From assembly GCF_020782245.1 (NCBI RefSeq), contig NZ_JAJGNP010000002.1, positions 248,001 to 312,000 on the forward strand: a DNA stretch of 64,000 bases, read 5' to 3'. Both the position numbers and the translations under genes were made by a program. Shown piece by piece: positions 35,657 through 44,593 of this stretch (the stretch's first letter is position 1; the number at the start of each line of letters is the position of its first letter). This stretch comes from Sphingobium soli (GTDB lineage Bacteria; Pseudomonadota; Alphaproteobacteria; Sphingomonadales; Sphingomonadaceae). Below the pieces are notes generated by a model. That model was given only the letters and a program-made list of their open reading frames with translations, did no database searches and had not been told where the DNA came from.

Positions 35657-38053
35657 ATGACTACGCATTATCCCCTGCTGCCGCTGCGTGACATCGTCGT
35701 GTTTCCGCAAATGATCGTTCCGCTCTTCGTCGGGCGCGACAAGAGCGTCGCTGCGCTCGAGGCTGCGATGGAAGGCGACAAGGAGATTTTCCTCGTGTCG
35801 CAGCTGGACCCGGCGGAGGATGAGCCGGGCCGCGAGTCGCTTTATGATACGGGCGTCGTCGCAGTCGTATTGCAGCTGTTGAAACTGCCCGATGGCACCG
35901 TTCGTGTTCTGGTGGAGGGCAAACACCGCGCGCAACTGTCGGCCATGGAAACCAAGGATAATTATCTGGTTGCGGAAATCGCGCCGGTCGAGGAGCTGGC
36001 TGCCGAAGGCCCCGAAGCTGCCGCGCTGATGCGGTCCGTGGCCGAGCAGTTCGAGAACTACGCCAAGCTTAACAAGAAGCTGCCGGCCGAAACGCCCGTT
36101 CAACTGCGCGAGATTGAGGATGCGGGCCGGCTGGCCGATGCCGTCGCCGCCAACATCAATGTCAAAGTGTCGGATAAGCAGTCGCTGCTGGTCGAGGCAG
36201 ATCCGGTCAAGCGCCTTGAAATGGTCTTCGCCTTCATGGAGGGCGAACTTGGCGTGCTGCAGGTCGAAAAGAAAATTCGTGGTCGCGTGAAGCGGCAGAT
36301 GGAAAAGACCCAGCGCGAATATTATCTGAACGAGCAGTTGAAGGCGATCCAGCGCGAGTTGGGCAATGGCGAGGGCGAGGAGGGCGACGAGCTCGCCGAA
36401 CTCACCGAGAAGATCGCCAAGACCAAACTGAGCAAGGAAGCTCGGTCCAAGGCGACGGCGGAACTCAAGAAGCTCAAGGCGATGCAGCCCATGTCCGCCG
36501 AGGCGACCGTGGTCCGCAACTATCTAGACGTTCTGCTGGGCTTGCCCTGGGGCAAGAAGGGCAAGGTCAAGACCGACCTTAAAAAGGCGCAGGATATCCT
36601 GGACGAGGATCATTTCGCGCTCGAAAAGGTCAAGGACCGGATCATCGAATATCTCGCCGTCCAGGCGCGCACAAACAAGCTTAAGGGACCTATCTTGTGC
36701 CTTGTCGGGCCGCCCGGTGTCGGCAAGACATCGCTTGGCCGCTCGATCGCCAAGGCGACCGGCCGTGAATTCGTACGCCAGTCGCTGGGCGGGGTGCGCG
36801 ACGAAGCCGAGATACGCGGCCATCGGCGCACCTATATCGGGTCGCTGCCCGGTAAGATCGTGTCGAACCTCAAAAAGGCGGGCACGATGAACCCGCTGTT
36901 CCTGCTCGATGAAATCGACAAGCTGGGCCAGGACTTCCGCGGCGACCCGGCGTCCGCTTTGCTCGAGGTGCTTGATCCGGAACAGAACAGCAAATTCCAG
37001 GACCATTATCTGGAAATCGACGTTGATCTGTCGGACGTGATGTTCGTCACGACCGCCAACTCGTTGAATCTGCCCCAGCCGTTGCTCGATCGCATGGAGA
37101 TCATCCGGCTCGAAGGCTATACCGAGGACGAGAAGGTCGAGATTGCGGAGCGGCACCTGCTGCCCAAGCAGATTGACGCGCATGGATTGAAGGACGGCGA
37201 AGTCGTCGTCACCGAACCGGCGGTACGCGATCTGATCCGCTTTTATACCCGTGAGGCGGGGGTTCGCACGCTGGAGCGCGAAATGGCGCGTCTGGCGCGC
37301 AAGGCGCTGCGCAAGATATTGGAAGGCGAATATGACAAGATCGTCATCACGCCCGACAATCTGGCCGATTTTGCTGGCGTGCGGAAATTCCGCCACGGCG
37401 TAGGCGAAGAAGAAAACCAGATTGGAGCTGTGACGGGGCTTGCCTGGACAGAGGTTGGCGGCGAACTGCTCACGATCGAGGCCGTCACCGTGCCTGGAAA
37501 GGGACAGATCAAAACCACCGGCAAGCTGGGCGAAGTCATGAACGAATCGGTCCAGGCGGCCTTTTCCTATGTGAAGGCACGCTCACCGGGCTATGGCATC
37601 AAGCCGAGCGTGTTCAATCGCAAGGACATCCACATCCACCTGCCCGAAGGCGCCGTGCCCAAGGATGGACCTTCGGCGGGTATCGGCATGGTCACGACGA
37701 TCGTGTCGACGCTGACCGGCATCCCGGTTCAGAAGGATGTCGCGATGACGGGCGAAGTGACGTTGCGCGGCCGGGTATTGCCGATCGGGGGCCTCAAGGA
37801 AAAGCTGCTCGCTGCGTTGCGCGGCGGGATAAAGACGGTGCTGATCCCCCAGGAAAATGAGAAGGACCTAGCGGAAATTCCCGCCAATATCCGGGAAGGA
37901 CTGGAGATCATTCCCGTCTCTCATGTCGATGAGGTTCTGGCGCGGGCACTGGTTTCCATGCCCGATGCGATCACCTGGACAGAAGAGGACGACCTGGCTG
38001 CCCAGCCGTCGAATCTGGCGGGGCGTGATAGCGATCCCAGCCTGAGGCACTGA
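35657..38053 (+). CDS. lon: ATP-dependent protease Lon
   Basis: 798 residues. LonB N-domain at the start (LLPLRDIVVFPQMIVPLFVG), AAA+ module with Walker A GPPGVGKTS near 355 and Walker B PLFLLDEIDKL near 415. The protease domain has the catalytic Ser in PKDGPSAGIGM near 675 and Lys in the GGLKEKLLAA region near 715. It degrades unfolded proteins and specific regulators; in Caulobacter it removes CcrM, DnaA and SciP, which ties it to the ctrA circuit seen here. A CCCCATAA sequence about 55 bp before the start fits part of a heat-shock promoter but is not conclusive. hupB follows, as is common. Confidence 0.97.
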   Translation: MTTHYPLLPLRDIVVFPQMIVPLFVGRDKSVAALEAAMEGDKEIFLVSQLDPAEDEPGRESLYDTGVVAVVLQLLKLPDGTVRVLVEGKHRAQLSAMETKDNYLVAEIAPVEELAAEGPEAAALMRSVAEQFENYAKLNKKLPAETPVQLREIEDAGRLADAVAANINVKVSDKQSLLVEADPVKRLEMVFAFMEGELGVLQVEKKIRGRVKRQMEKTQREYYLNEQLKAIQRELGNGEGEEGDELAELTEKIAKTKLSKEARSKATAELKKLKAMQPMSAEATVVRNYLDVLLGLPWGKKGKVKTDLKKAQDILDEDHFALEKVKDRIIEYLAVQARTNKLKGPILCLVGPPGVGKTSLGRSIAKATGREFVRQSLGGVRDEAEIRGHRRTYIGSLPGKIVSNLKKAGTMNPLFLLDEIDKLGQDFRGDPASALLEVLDPEQNSKFQDHYLEIDVDLSDVMFVTTANSLNLPQPLLDRMEIIRLEGYTEDEKVEIAERHLLPKQIDAHGLKDGEVVVTEPAVRDLIRFYTREAGVRTLEREMARLARKALRKILEGEYDKIVITPDNLADFAGVRKFRHGVGEEENQIGAVTGLAWTEVGGELLTIEAVTVPGKGQIKTTGKLGEVMNESVQAAFSYVKARSPGYGIKPSVFNRKDIHIHLPEGAVPKDGPSAGIGMVTTIVSTLTGIPVQKDVAMTGEVTLRGRVLPIGGLKEKLLAALRGGIKTVLIPQENEKDLAEIPANIREGLEIIPVSHVDEVLARALVSMPDAITWTEEDDLAAQPSNLAGRDSDPSLRH

Positions 38054-38242
38054 AAAGTCACTAAAGTGAAACAATGGGCAGAACTCCTAGATTTTACTCC
38101 ATATTGCGGAACAGGATGCAATTTTGGAGCAAAGCCGGGGTCTTCGTCGCTTTCCCTTTGACAGAGGCTGGAATCCGCGCCTTATTGCCCCGCCTACGCC
38201 GCGATTCCTAACTAACCAACAGCACAAGGGGGTTCCCAAGGC

Positions 38243-38515
38243 ATGAACAAGCAGGATCTGATCAGCACGGTTGCTGAAAGCAGCGGCCTCAGCAAGAATG
38301 ACGCGACCAAGGCTGTCGAAGGCGTATTCGACGCCATCACTGGCGCGTTGAAGAAGGGCGATGAAGTCCGTCTCGTCGGTTTCGGCACCTTTTCGGTTTC
38401 GCAGCGCAAGGCGTCGACCGGTCGCAATCCGCGCACTGGCGAAACCATGACCATCAAGGCCTCGGCCCAGCCGAAATTCAAGGCCGGCAAGGGCCTGAAG
38501 GATTCGGTCAACTAA
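38243..38515 (+). CDS. hupB: DNA-binding protein HU
   Basis: 90 residues; the beta-arm signature is GFGTFSVSQRKASTGRNPRT, and the N-terminal helices MNKQDLISTVAESSGLSKND are standard. Dimeric HU bends DNA and organises the nucleoid. The lon-hupB order is widely conserved. The 189-bp gap before it is AT-richer than its surroundings and probably holds a separate promoter. Confidence 0.96.
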   Translation: MNKQDLISTVAESSGLSKNDATKAVEGVFDAITGALKKGDEVRLVGFGTFSVSQRKASTGRNPRTGETMTIKASAQPKFKAGKGLKDSVN

Positions 38516-38521
38516 GGGCAA

Positions 38522-38545
38522 GGGCGTCCGTTTTGGCGGACGCCC
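38522..38545 (+). terminator. Hairpin directly after hupB
   Basis: GGGCGTCCG (38522-38530) pairs with CGGACGCCC (38537-38545), loop TTTTGG. No U-tract after the stem. It is likely an RNA-stabilising or weak terminator element. Confidence 0.55.
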
Positions 38546-38643
38546 GCTCTGGCTGACTTTGCCGGCGTCGCGGTCGGAAAGCCATTAGGAGAGAGAGGCG
38601 GATTGGCAGGGCATACCTGTCCTTCGCCCAGAGCCGAAAGCGC

Positions 38644-38680
38644 AAGGGGTAAAGGCGGAAACGCCTTTACCCCTTTTCCT
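38644..38680 (+). terminator. Strong stem-loop with GAAA tetraloop, followed by U-rich tail
   Basis: AAGGGGTAAAGGCG (38644-38657), loop GAAA, CGCCTTTACCCCTT (38662-38675), then TTCCTT. A 14-bp perfect stem with a GNRA tetraloop, 128 nt after the hupB stop. Looks like the main hupB terminator or the 3' end of a small RNA starting after hupB. Confidence 0.7.
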
Positions 38681-38727
38681 TGTCGTGTGTCTCGACGCGG
38701 GCTGATGCGGACGTTAGGGATGCCGTC

Positions 38728-39291
38728 ATGACGGTATGGACTAGGATGGTGTGGACCGCTCCTGCCCTGGCATTGGCAGCGTGCGGTGGAGGCAATTTCC
38801 GACCGGTCAGCGACCATCCGGTGCGGATCGGCCCGCCCTATAAGGTGCGAGGCGTCACTTATGTCCCCGCTGCCGATCCGCAGTATGACATGCTGGGCTA
38901 TGCAAGCTGGTATGGGTCGGAATCGGGCAATCGCACTGCCAATGGCGAACGCTTCCACGCCAAGTGGATCACGGGCGCGCATGTCACCCTGCCGCTGCCC
39001 AGCTATGTTGAAGTCACGTCCCTCGATACCGGGCGCACCATTGTGGTGCGGGTCAACGATCGCGGGCCGTTCGCCGGTCGCGGCCGGATCATCGACCTGT
39101 CACGCGGCGCGGCCGATGAACTGGGTATTCGTGCCCGAGGACACGCGGCTGTGCGCGTGCGACTGGTGAACCCGTCCGAAAAGGACCGCGCGAAATTGCG
39201 CAAGGGAAAGCCGGCGCGTGAGCGGCCCCGTGTATCTGAAACCACGCTCGCAAATTTGCGGGCGCAGCTGGCAGCGGGAATGGGCCAATGA
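38728..39291 (+). CDS. rlpA: RlpA-family septal ring lipoprotein (lytic transglycosylase)
   Basis: 187 residues. Lipoprotein signal ends ALALAAC. The double-psi beta-barrel holds ASWYGSESGNRTANGERF, VEVTSLDTGRTIVVRVNDRG, and RIIDLSRGAADELGI. No SPOR domain is seen at the C-terminus, so it is the short RlpA type. In Pseudomonas RlpA cuts naked glycan strands at the septum; activity here is likely but not proven. The start ATG 38728 is chosen; ATG 38746 would shorten the signal to MVWTAP. It precedes tRNA-His. Confidence 0.88.
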   Translation: MTVWTRMVWTAPALALAACGGGNFRPVSDHPVRIGPPYKVRGVTYVPAADPQYDMLGYASWYGSESGNRTANGERFHAKWITGAHVTLPLPSYVEVTSLDTGRTIVVRVNDRGPFAGRGRIIDLSRGAADELGIRARGHAAVRVRLVNPSEKDRAKLRKGKPARERPRVSETTLANLRAQLAAGMGQ

Positions 39292-39374
39292 ATTCTTCTG
39301 GCGGTGATTTGTCGGCTTGACGGGCAGGGGCGGGCCGCATATGTGCCCTGTCTCTCGGGGCCGCTGGCCCCTGT

Positions 39375-39452
39375 GGCGATCGTAGCTCAGTTGGTTAGAG
39401 CGCCGGTTTGTGGTACCGGAGGTCGCGGGTTCGGATCCCGTCGATCGCCCCA
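39375..39452 (+). tRNA. tRNA-His (anticodon GTG)
   Basis: Acceptor arms GCGATCG (39376-39382) and CGATCGC (39442-39448) pair perfectly. An extra G at 39375 is the G-1 needed by histidyl-tRNA synthetase and pairs with C73 at 39449. The anticodon stem CCGGT/ACCGG frames loop TTGTGGT, with anticodon GTG at 39410-39412. The T-loop TTCGGAT is standard. CCA is encoded at 39450-39452. Confidence 0.97.
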
Positions 39453-39515
39453 TTTGGCTTCATTTCTACAGCCTTTGGGCTTCGCTTTCGCGCTGTTCCC
39501 GCCTATAGGGCGGCG

Positions 39516-39887
39516 ATGACTGATGCGCGCGACACGGGCCTGACCCTTGATCCCAAATATGACCGCGATGGACTGATCACCGCCGTCGTGACGGATGCAA
39601 GGAGCGGCGAGGTGCTGATGGTCGCGCACATGAATGGGCAGGCTTTGGCGCTGACCGTGGAGACGCGCCTCGCCCATTTCTGGTCGCGCAGCCGGCAGTC
39701 GCTCTGGAAGAAGGGCGAGACATCCGGTCACATGCTGGAGGTATGCGATATCCGCATCGATTGCGATCAGGACGCTGTCTGGGTGAAGGCAATTCCAGCC
39801 GGGCCGACATGCCACACAGGCGCACGCTCCTGTTTTTTCCGTCGCGTCGGGTCCGAAGGCCTAAGCCCGGTCGATGCGGCGGATTAG
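39516..39887 (+). CDS. hisI: Phosphoribosyl-AMP cyclohydrolase
   Basis: 123 residues; opens the purine ring in histidine synthesis, step 3. The conserved zinc and magnesium ligands are in the segments [32 protein letters not shown] and [10 protein letters not shown]. It is the separate HisI without a fused HisE, typical of alphaproteobacteria. The start ATG 39516 is preceded by AGGGCGG. It lies just after tRNA-His, a coincidence rather than proof of co-regulation. It overlaps the following lipoprotein gene by 14 bases. Confidence 0.95.
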   Translation: MTDARDTGLTLDPKYDRDGLITAVVTDARSGEVLMVAHMNGQALALTVETRLAHFWSRSRQSLWKKGETSGHMLEVCDIRIDCDQDAVWVKAIPAGPTCHTGARSCFFRRVGSEGLSPVDAAD

Positions 39888-40404
39888 CCTGACGCTCTTT
39901 CTCCTGTTGCTCGGTTGCCAGCGCAGTCCTGCCAATCAGGATGCTCCGCCCGTCGTGTCGGGCGGAGCGGCATCCCGGCTGGAACAGGCGGCGATAGCCA
40001 GCGGGACGATTGCCGACCCCGCCAAGATATCGCCTGTCGGCCTCTTCCAGCGCAATCACGAGGCTGGCCGAGACGCATTGTGCGTCATACCTGCACGCAA
40101 TGGCGAGCTGCATTTTGGCCTGGAAGCGATTTTCGGTGAGGAACCTGCCTGTCGAGGGCAGGGAACGGCGCGGCGGGCTGGCGACAAGCTGATCCTCAGT
40201 TTCAAGGGTGGCGATCGCTGTATCATCGTCGCGCAATATGATGGCGACCAGGTGGCGCTCCCCGGCGTCGTCGATCTGGCTTGTGCTGATTTGTGCGAAG
40301 GGCGCGGTTCGCTGGAAGGGGTGAGCTTTCCGCGCATCGCCAGCGATGCGGCAAGCGCGCTCCGCGCGCGCGCGCGGTCGGGCGATCCGCTCTGTACCGC
40401 CTAG
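39874..40404 (+). CDS. Lipoprotein of unknown function
   Basis: 176 residues with lipobox LLGC ([12 protein letters not shown]). The mature part has five further Cys ([36 protein letters not shown]) and probably forms disulfides in the periplasm. No domain recognised. The start overlaps hisI by 14 nt, so the two are likely in one transcript. The stop meets the YitT gene on the other strand. Confidence 0.65.
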   Translation: MRRISLTLFLLLLGCQRSPANQDAPPVVSGGAASRLEQAAIASGTIADPAKISPVGLFQRNHEAGRDALCVIPARNGELHFGLEAIFGEEPACRGQGTARRAGDKLILSFKGGDRCIIVAQYDGDQVALPGVVDLACADLCEGRGSLEGVSFPRIASDAASALRARARSGDPLCTA

Positions 40405-41063
40405 TGGCCGATATAGCGTCCAGGGCGATGATTGACGAACAGCACGGCGTTGATCGCTCCGGCGGATAATATGGACAGGGCGAACCGGTCGGCGCTCAGG
40501 ATCGGCAGGGATGCGAGCAGGATCAGCACATCGCACCCCATTTGCGTGCGGCCGGCGTTCCAGCCGCGCGACTTTTGCAGGATCAGCGCCACCACTCCGA
40601 TACCGCCGACGCCGGCGCCGTGCCGGGCGATCGCCAATATGCCAAAACCGATGATTGATCCGCCGAACAGGGCTGCAAAGACCGGGCTGATCTTCGCCAC
40701 CTGCAACGCGTCGGGCATCGTCAGGCCCAGCGCCATGATGGCGATGTTGGCAAACAACGTCTTGAGCCCGAACGCAAGCCCCATCGCTCTGCCGCCAAAC
40801 AGGAAGAAAGGAATATTGACCAGGATGAACAATGTCGCGGGCGACCAGGGGATCAGATAGGAAATGAGCAATGCGACGCCTGCCATGCCCCCCGTCACCA
40901 GACCTGCTTGCTTCAGCAGCATGAGCCCCATGGCGATGAAAGCGCAGCCAATCGCTATGGCATAGCCATCTTCCGCAAGATTATGGGGACGGGCCGGCGG
41001 GTGAAGAGCAGGCAGGGCGGGCGGCATGCAAGGGGTCCATTCATTGGAAAAAGCCCTCGTCAT
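40401..41063 (-). CDS. YitT family membrane protein
   Basis: About 220 residues with five to six hydrophobic stretches: YAIAIGCAFIAMGLMLLK, GVALLISYLI, ILVNIPFFLFGG, LFANIAIMALGLT and a C-terminal AINAVLFVNHRPG. It has the YitT/DUF161 pattern, for example LVTGGMAGVALL and GVGGIGVVALIL. Function of the family is unknown (suggested transporters). I take ATG 41063 with GGGAG just before it; ATG 41027 is a later alternative. It lacks the DUF2179 C-terminal domain of Bacillus YitT. Confidence 0.82.
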   Translation of the reverse strand: MTRAFSNEWTPCMPPALPALHPPARPHNLAEDGYAIAIGCAFIAMGLMLLKQAGLVTGGMAGVALLISYLIPWSPATLFILVNIPFFLFGGRAMGLAFGLKTLFANIAIMALGLTMPDALQVAKISPVFAALFGGSIIGFGILAIARHGAGVGGIGVVALILQKSRGWNAGRTQMGCDVLILLASLPILSADRFALSILSAGAINAVLFVNHRPGRYIGH

Positions 41064-41183
41064 CCTCTCCCGCGATAGGATCCATGCTCTGGCCACCCAA
41101 GGGCGGCCGGAGCACGATCATTCCGCTGCTTATTGTGCGCGCCGCTGTGCCACGAAGCCGCCAGAGTGCGCAAGATGCCGCAG

Positions 41184-42173
41184 CTATTTGCAGCGGCATG
41201 CACGCCGACTGCGGCGAACGCTTTTGTGCGGCGCTACCGTTTCGGTCACATAGGTGGTCGTCGTCGTGGTTGTCGTTGCCGGCTGGACCGTGACGGTCGT
41301 CACGATGGGAGCAGGATAATAATAGCCGCCCGACACATAGCCACCCGCCATCGGTGCGCCACCCCAATGCGGCGCGCCTTCATAAGGCGGCGGCGGATAA
41401 TCGACACCTGCGCCCCGTACATCGCCTTCGAATCGGCCATCATAGGTTCCTGAAACCGTCCGTCCGTCGTCAGTTGTCCAGGTACCGGTCCAGCGGCCTT
41501 CATATTCGTTGGAACTGGTCACGGCATCATCGGCATAGCCATAGCCGTCGTCATAGCTGACGCCGGGCCGAGGCGAGGGCGCATCCCGCCGATCGTCTTC
41601 GGCCTTGTCGATCGCCATACCAGCCACCGCCCCGACGCCAGCGCCGATCACCGTGCCGGCCGTGCGATTGCCGCGTCCCGCGATGCGGTTGCCCGCGACG
41701 CCGCCCACGACCGCGCCGATCGCTGCGCCGCCCACGCCATTATCGCGACGATCATCGGCATAGTCGCCATAACCGCCCTCGTAACGGTCCCAGTCGATAT
41801 CTGACCGATAGTCATGGACCCGCCCGTACCGGTCGGTCATGACCGCATCATCATAATAACGCGACCAACCATAGCCGGGCGCGGGGGCAGGCAGCCCATA
41901 GGCGGGGTAATTGGCGATATAATAGTTGGGGCTGACCCAGTAGCGCGGCAGGATGTAGCCGCGCACGGGGCGCCGATAGCCGTTCCAGCCGCCCGGTGCG
42001 CCCCATCCAGCGTACCACCGGCCTTGCTGGCGCGGACCCCAGCGGTGCATGTTACTATGCGCAACGCCGGGACGGACGCCATGCGCCCCGCCACGACCGT
42101 TCGCCGATGCAGGCGCCGCTACCCCGGTCATCGCCAGGGCCGTGCCGATCAGGGCAAGGTTCAACATCCGCAT
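41184..42173 (-). CDS. Secreted RcnB-domain plus glycine-zipper protein
   Basis: 329 residues with signal peptide (LALIGTALAMTGVAAPASA). An RcnB-like segment follows (YILPRYWVSPNYYIANYPAY, then GYGWSRYYDDAVMTDRYGRV). A glycine-zipper 2TM region (GGAAIGAVVGGVAGNRIAG, TVIGAGVGAVAGMAI) comes next, then a Tyr/Pro/Gly-rich region. The C-terminal tail is threonine-rich (ATTTTTTTTYVTETV). RcnB binds Ni/Co in E. coli periplasm; glycine zippers insert in membranes. The combination is common in sphingomonads. Function unclear; envelope stress or metal homeostasis are possibilities. Confidence 0.75.
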   Translation of the reverse strand: MRMLNLALIGTALAMTGVAAPASANGRGGAHGVRPGVAHSNMHRWGPRQQGRWYAGWGAPGGWNGYRRPVRGYILPRYWVSPNYYIANYPAYGLPAPAPGYGWSRYYDDAVMTDRYGRVHDYRSDIDWDRYEGGYGDYADDRRDNGVGGAAIGAVVGGVAGNRIAGRGNRTAGTVIGAGVGAVAGMAIDKAEDDRRDAPSPRPGVSYDDGYGYADDAVTSSNEYEGRWTGTWTTDDGRTVSGTYDGRFEGDVRGAGVDYPPPPYEGAPHWGGAPMAGGYVSGGYYYPAPIVTTVTVQPATTTTTTTTYVTETVAPHKSVRRSRRACRCK

Positions 42174-42310
42174 GGATCAGTCTCCCGATGGTCTTGAGCG
42201 GGCACGAGGCGCGCCGCAGAAATGCTAACGCGCTGTTTAGCATGATGATCCGCCGCAATCCACGGATCATGGCGTTATACGCTGTCCTGAAACGGGGCAG
42301 ATGTAGAGGG

Positions 42311-42796
42311 TCAGGCGATGCGCGCGGCAATCATCGTCGCCAATCCTTCAAGTCCTGCGGCGTCCTCGGCGTCGAAGCGGGCAGCGCGCGGGCTATCGAG
42401 ATCAATCACCCCCACGAGCGCGCCATCATGGATGACCGGCACGACGACCTCCGACGCGCTGGCCGCATCGCAGGCGATATGTCCGGGAAAGGCGTGAACA
42501 TCCTCGACCAGCTGGGTTTCGCGCGTGGCAGCCGCCGCGCCGCATACCCCGCGACCAACCGGGATGCGGATGCAGGCCGGCTTGCCCTGAAAAGGACCAA
42601 GCACCAGCTCATCCCCGATCAGCCGATAGAAGCCCGCCCAGTTGAGGTCGGGCAGGAACTGCCATAAGAGCGCGGATATATTGGCCATATTGGCCATAGC
42701 GTCCGGCTCGTCGCGCGTGAGCGCGTCTGCGGCGGAGACGAGATCGGCGTAGAGCGCGGCTTTGTCAGCCTGGGCGGTTGGGGCAAAATCGAACAT
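42311..42796 (-). CDS. msrC: Free methionine-R-sulfoxide reductase (GAF domain)
   Basis: 161 residues, GAF fold. The fRMsr signature GPFQGKPACIRIPVGRGVCG contains two of the three catalytic Cys, and the third is in AFPGHIACDAAS. It reduces free Met-R-sulfoxide, complementing msrA at 5.3 kb. It is 7 bp downstream of the GT-C gene on the same strand. The stop and start place it as a clean separate gene. Confidence 0.92.
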   Translation of the reverse strand: MFDFAPTAQADKAALYADLVSAADALTRDEPDAMANMANISALLWQFLPDLNWAGFYRLIGDELVLGPFQGKPACIRIPVGRGVCGAAAATRETQLVEDVHAFPGHIACDAASASEVVVPVIHDGALVGVIDLDSPRAARFDAEDAAGLEGLATMIAARIA

Positions 42797-42803
42797 GCGG
42801 CTT

Positions 42804-44546
42804 CTATAGGGACGCCTGGCTGCCGGTTCCAGAGGGGAGGGCCCGTCTGGCGCAGCCGGTCAAATCAAGATATGCCCTTATTCGCGCGATATGGCGCGCG
42901 TCCGGCCTGCTATCGTCGGCCAATATGCCCGCAGCGCGGTAATCTGTCCGATCGATAATGCCGATCCGATATTTCCGACAAAGGGTATCCACGCGCTGTT
43001 TGTCCAGCTTGGACAGATCCATGAATATGGGGCGGTGCACCATGTTGGGGGGGACGCGAACAATGTCCTGCGCAAAGACGCCGCCCCGCGGGTCCAGCAA
43101 CAGGATGTCCACAGGCAGAGCAGCAGCATGGGCATGGAGGCGCGCGTAGGGGGTGACGAAGCGTGCGACCATCACGCCTTGCGCCGCGACTGTAGCCATC
43201 GACACCATGACCGCCAACCAGATCGGGCGCAGGCTGGCTGGCGACGGATAAAGTTTGTTCCAACCCAATCCGGCGAGCAGGCAAAAGGGGCCGATATAGC
43301 CATGCAGATAGCGATAGCCCCAGCCCAGTCCCTGATGCACGGTCAGCAGCATCCCAATGGCGCACCCGCCAGTCAGTCCGATAAATAGCAGCGCCCGTCG
43401 GTCTTGTGCGTCCTGACGGAGGCTTCGCCACGCACCTTTCATTCCGATGAGCGCGAGCGGGACGAGCAGCGCATTATTCCAGGCGAAAAACCGCGTGAGA
43501 TAGAGGAGCGGCTGAAGGCTGGCCAATCGTGGGGACAAGGAGACGCCTTTGGCGGCGCCAGCGGTGATGGAAAGGTCTAGCCGATCGACCAGCAGCAGGG
43601 GGTATAGCTTCATCCAGACAATCAGGAAAATGGCGTAGCTCACCGCATAGAGGGCAGAAAGCGCCCACCGTCTGCGCCAAAGCAGTGTCGCCAATATGGG
43701 GCCAGCGAACAGGACGTGAAACTGCACCTTATGGAGGGACAGGGCAAAGAACCCAACCAAAAGCGCAGCGCCATGCGTGCAGGTCCTGTCACGAATGAAC
43801 AGCGCGAGCCAGACCATGTTCAGCGCAAAATGCGCGGTCATTGCGTACGCGGTCATCGCCGTGAACAACAACTGGCAGGACGAGAAAGCGAGCAGCATGA
43901 CGGCAGTGCGAATGTCAGGCCGATCGGGAAAAAGAATGCGCGACACGTCCCACAGCATCAGCAGCCCAAGCCCCAACAATAGCGGCTGGGTGAGGGCGGG
44001 GTCCGCAAATTGTGATACCAGCGCCTCAATCGCTGCTGAACCGGGTAGATATAGGGAAATCCAGTATCGGTCGCCGCCCATGGGGTTGAGGAAGTCGGGT
44101 GACATGGCGTCAGCATAAGCGCGCCATTCCGGCGGGATCGGCATGGCAAGCTGACCATGGGCCAGGGCTGCTGCGCTCATGCGCGCCAAGGCTTCGTCAC
44201 GTGACAGGGAATAGCCGGACATCAGCCAGTGATGGCCCGCCCAGGCGATGGCCATGACGGCGACGATGGCGACGCCGATTTGCCAGTTCCTTATCTCGGG
44301 CGGCGATCCGGGATTGCCAGCCTGCCCCTTCAGTAAGGATAGGAAGCCGATCAGAAACGCCGCGACCGGAGCATCCTGAGTCAGGAAGACATACTGCTCA
44401 AACCGCAGACCATTGGCGAAGATCATCGTCGCCATGCCGGCAAGGAGCCAGACCGACGCACCGATGGCGAACCACCGTAGCATTGCTTGCGCAGCATATT
44501 GCTCGCCCGATTGGTGGCCTTTCACGATGCCGGCCCGCACGGTCAT
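42804..44546 (-). CDS. Polytopic membrane protein, GT-C glycosyltransferase-like
   Basis: 580 residues with about eleven to twelve hydrophobic helices over residues 25-460 and a soluble C-terminal part (about 480-580). After a long first loop it has SGYSLSRDEALARMSA; the Asp-Glu pair in this first periplasmic loop is the catalytic-type feature of GT39/ArnT-like enzymes that use polyprenyl-linked sugars. The C-terminal soluble domain (DILLLDPRGGVFAQDI, CRKYRIGIIDRTDYRA) is unlike ArnT. Not assigned to a known family. It may modify exopolysaccharide or lipid; co-transcribed with msrC downstream. Confidence 0.65.
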   Translation of the reverse strand: MTVRAGIVKGHQSGEQYAAQAMLRWFAIGASVWLLAGMATMIFANGLRFEQYVFLTQDAPVAAFLIGFLSLLKGQAGNPGSPPEIRNWQIGVAIVAVMAIAWAGHHWLMSGYSLSRDEALARMSAAALAHGQLAMPIPPEWRAYADAMSPDFLNPMGGDRYWISLYLPGSAAIEALVSQFADPALTQPLLLGLGLLMLWDVSRILFPDRPDIRTAVMLLAFSSCQLLFTAMTAYAMTAHFALNMVWLALFIRDRTCTHGAALLVGFFALSLHKVQFHVLFAGPILATLLWRRRWALSALYAVSYAIFLIVWMKLYPLLLVDRLDLSITAGAAKGVSLSPRLASLQPLLYLTRFFAWNNALLVPLALIGMKGAWRSLRQDAQDRRALLFIGLTGGCAIGMLLTVHQGLGWGYRYLHGYIGPFCLLAGLGWNKLYPSPASLRPIWLAVMVSMATVAAQGVMVARFVTPYARLHAHAAALPVDILLLDPRGGVFAQDIVRVPPNMVHRPIFMDLSKLDKQRVDTLCRKYRIGIIDRTDYRAAGILADDSRPDARHIARIRAYLDLTGCARRALPSGTGSQASL

Positions 44547-44593
44547 TGCGATCCCCCTTTCGCAGATGATGGCCTAATATGGTTAACAGCGCG

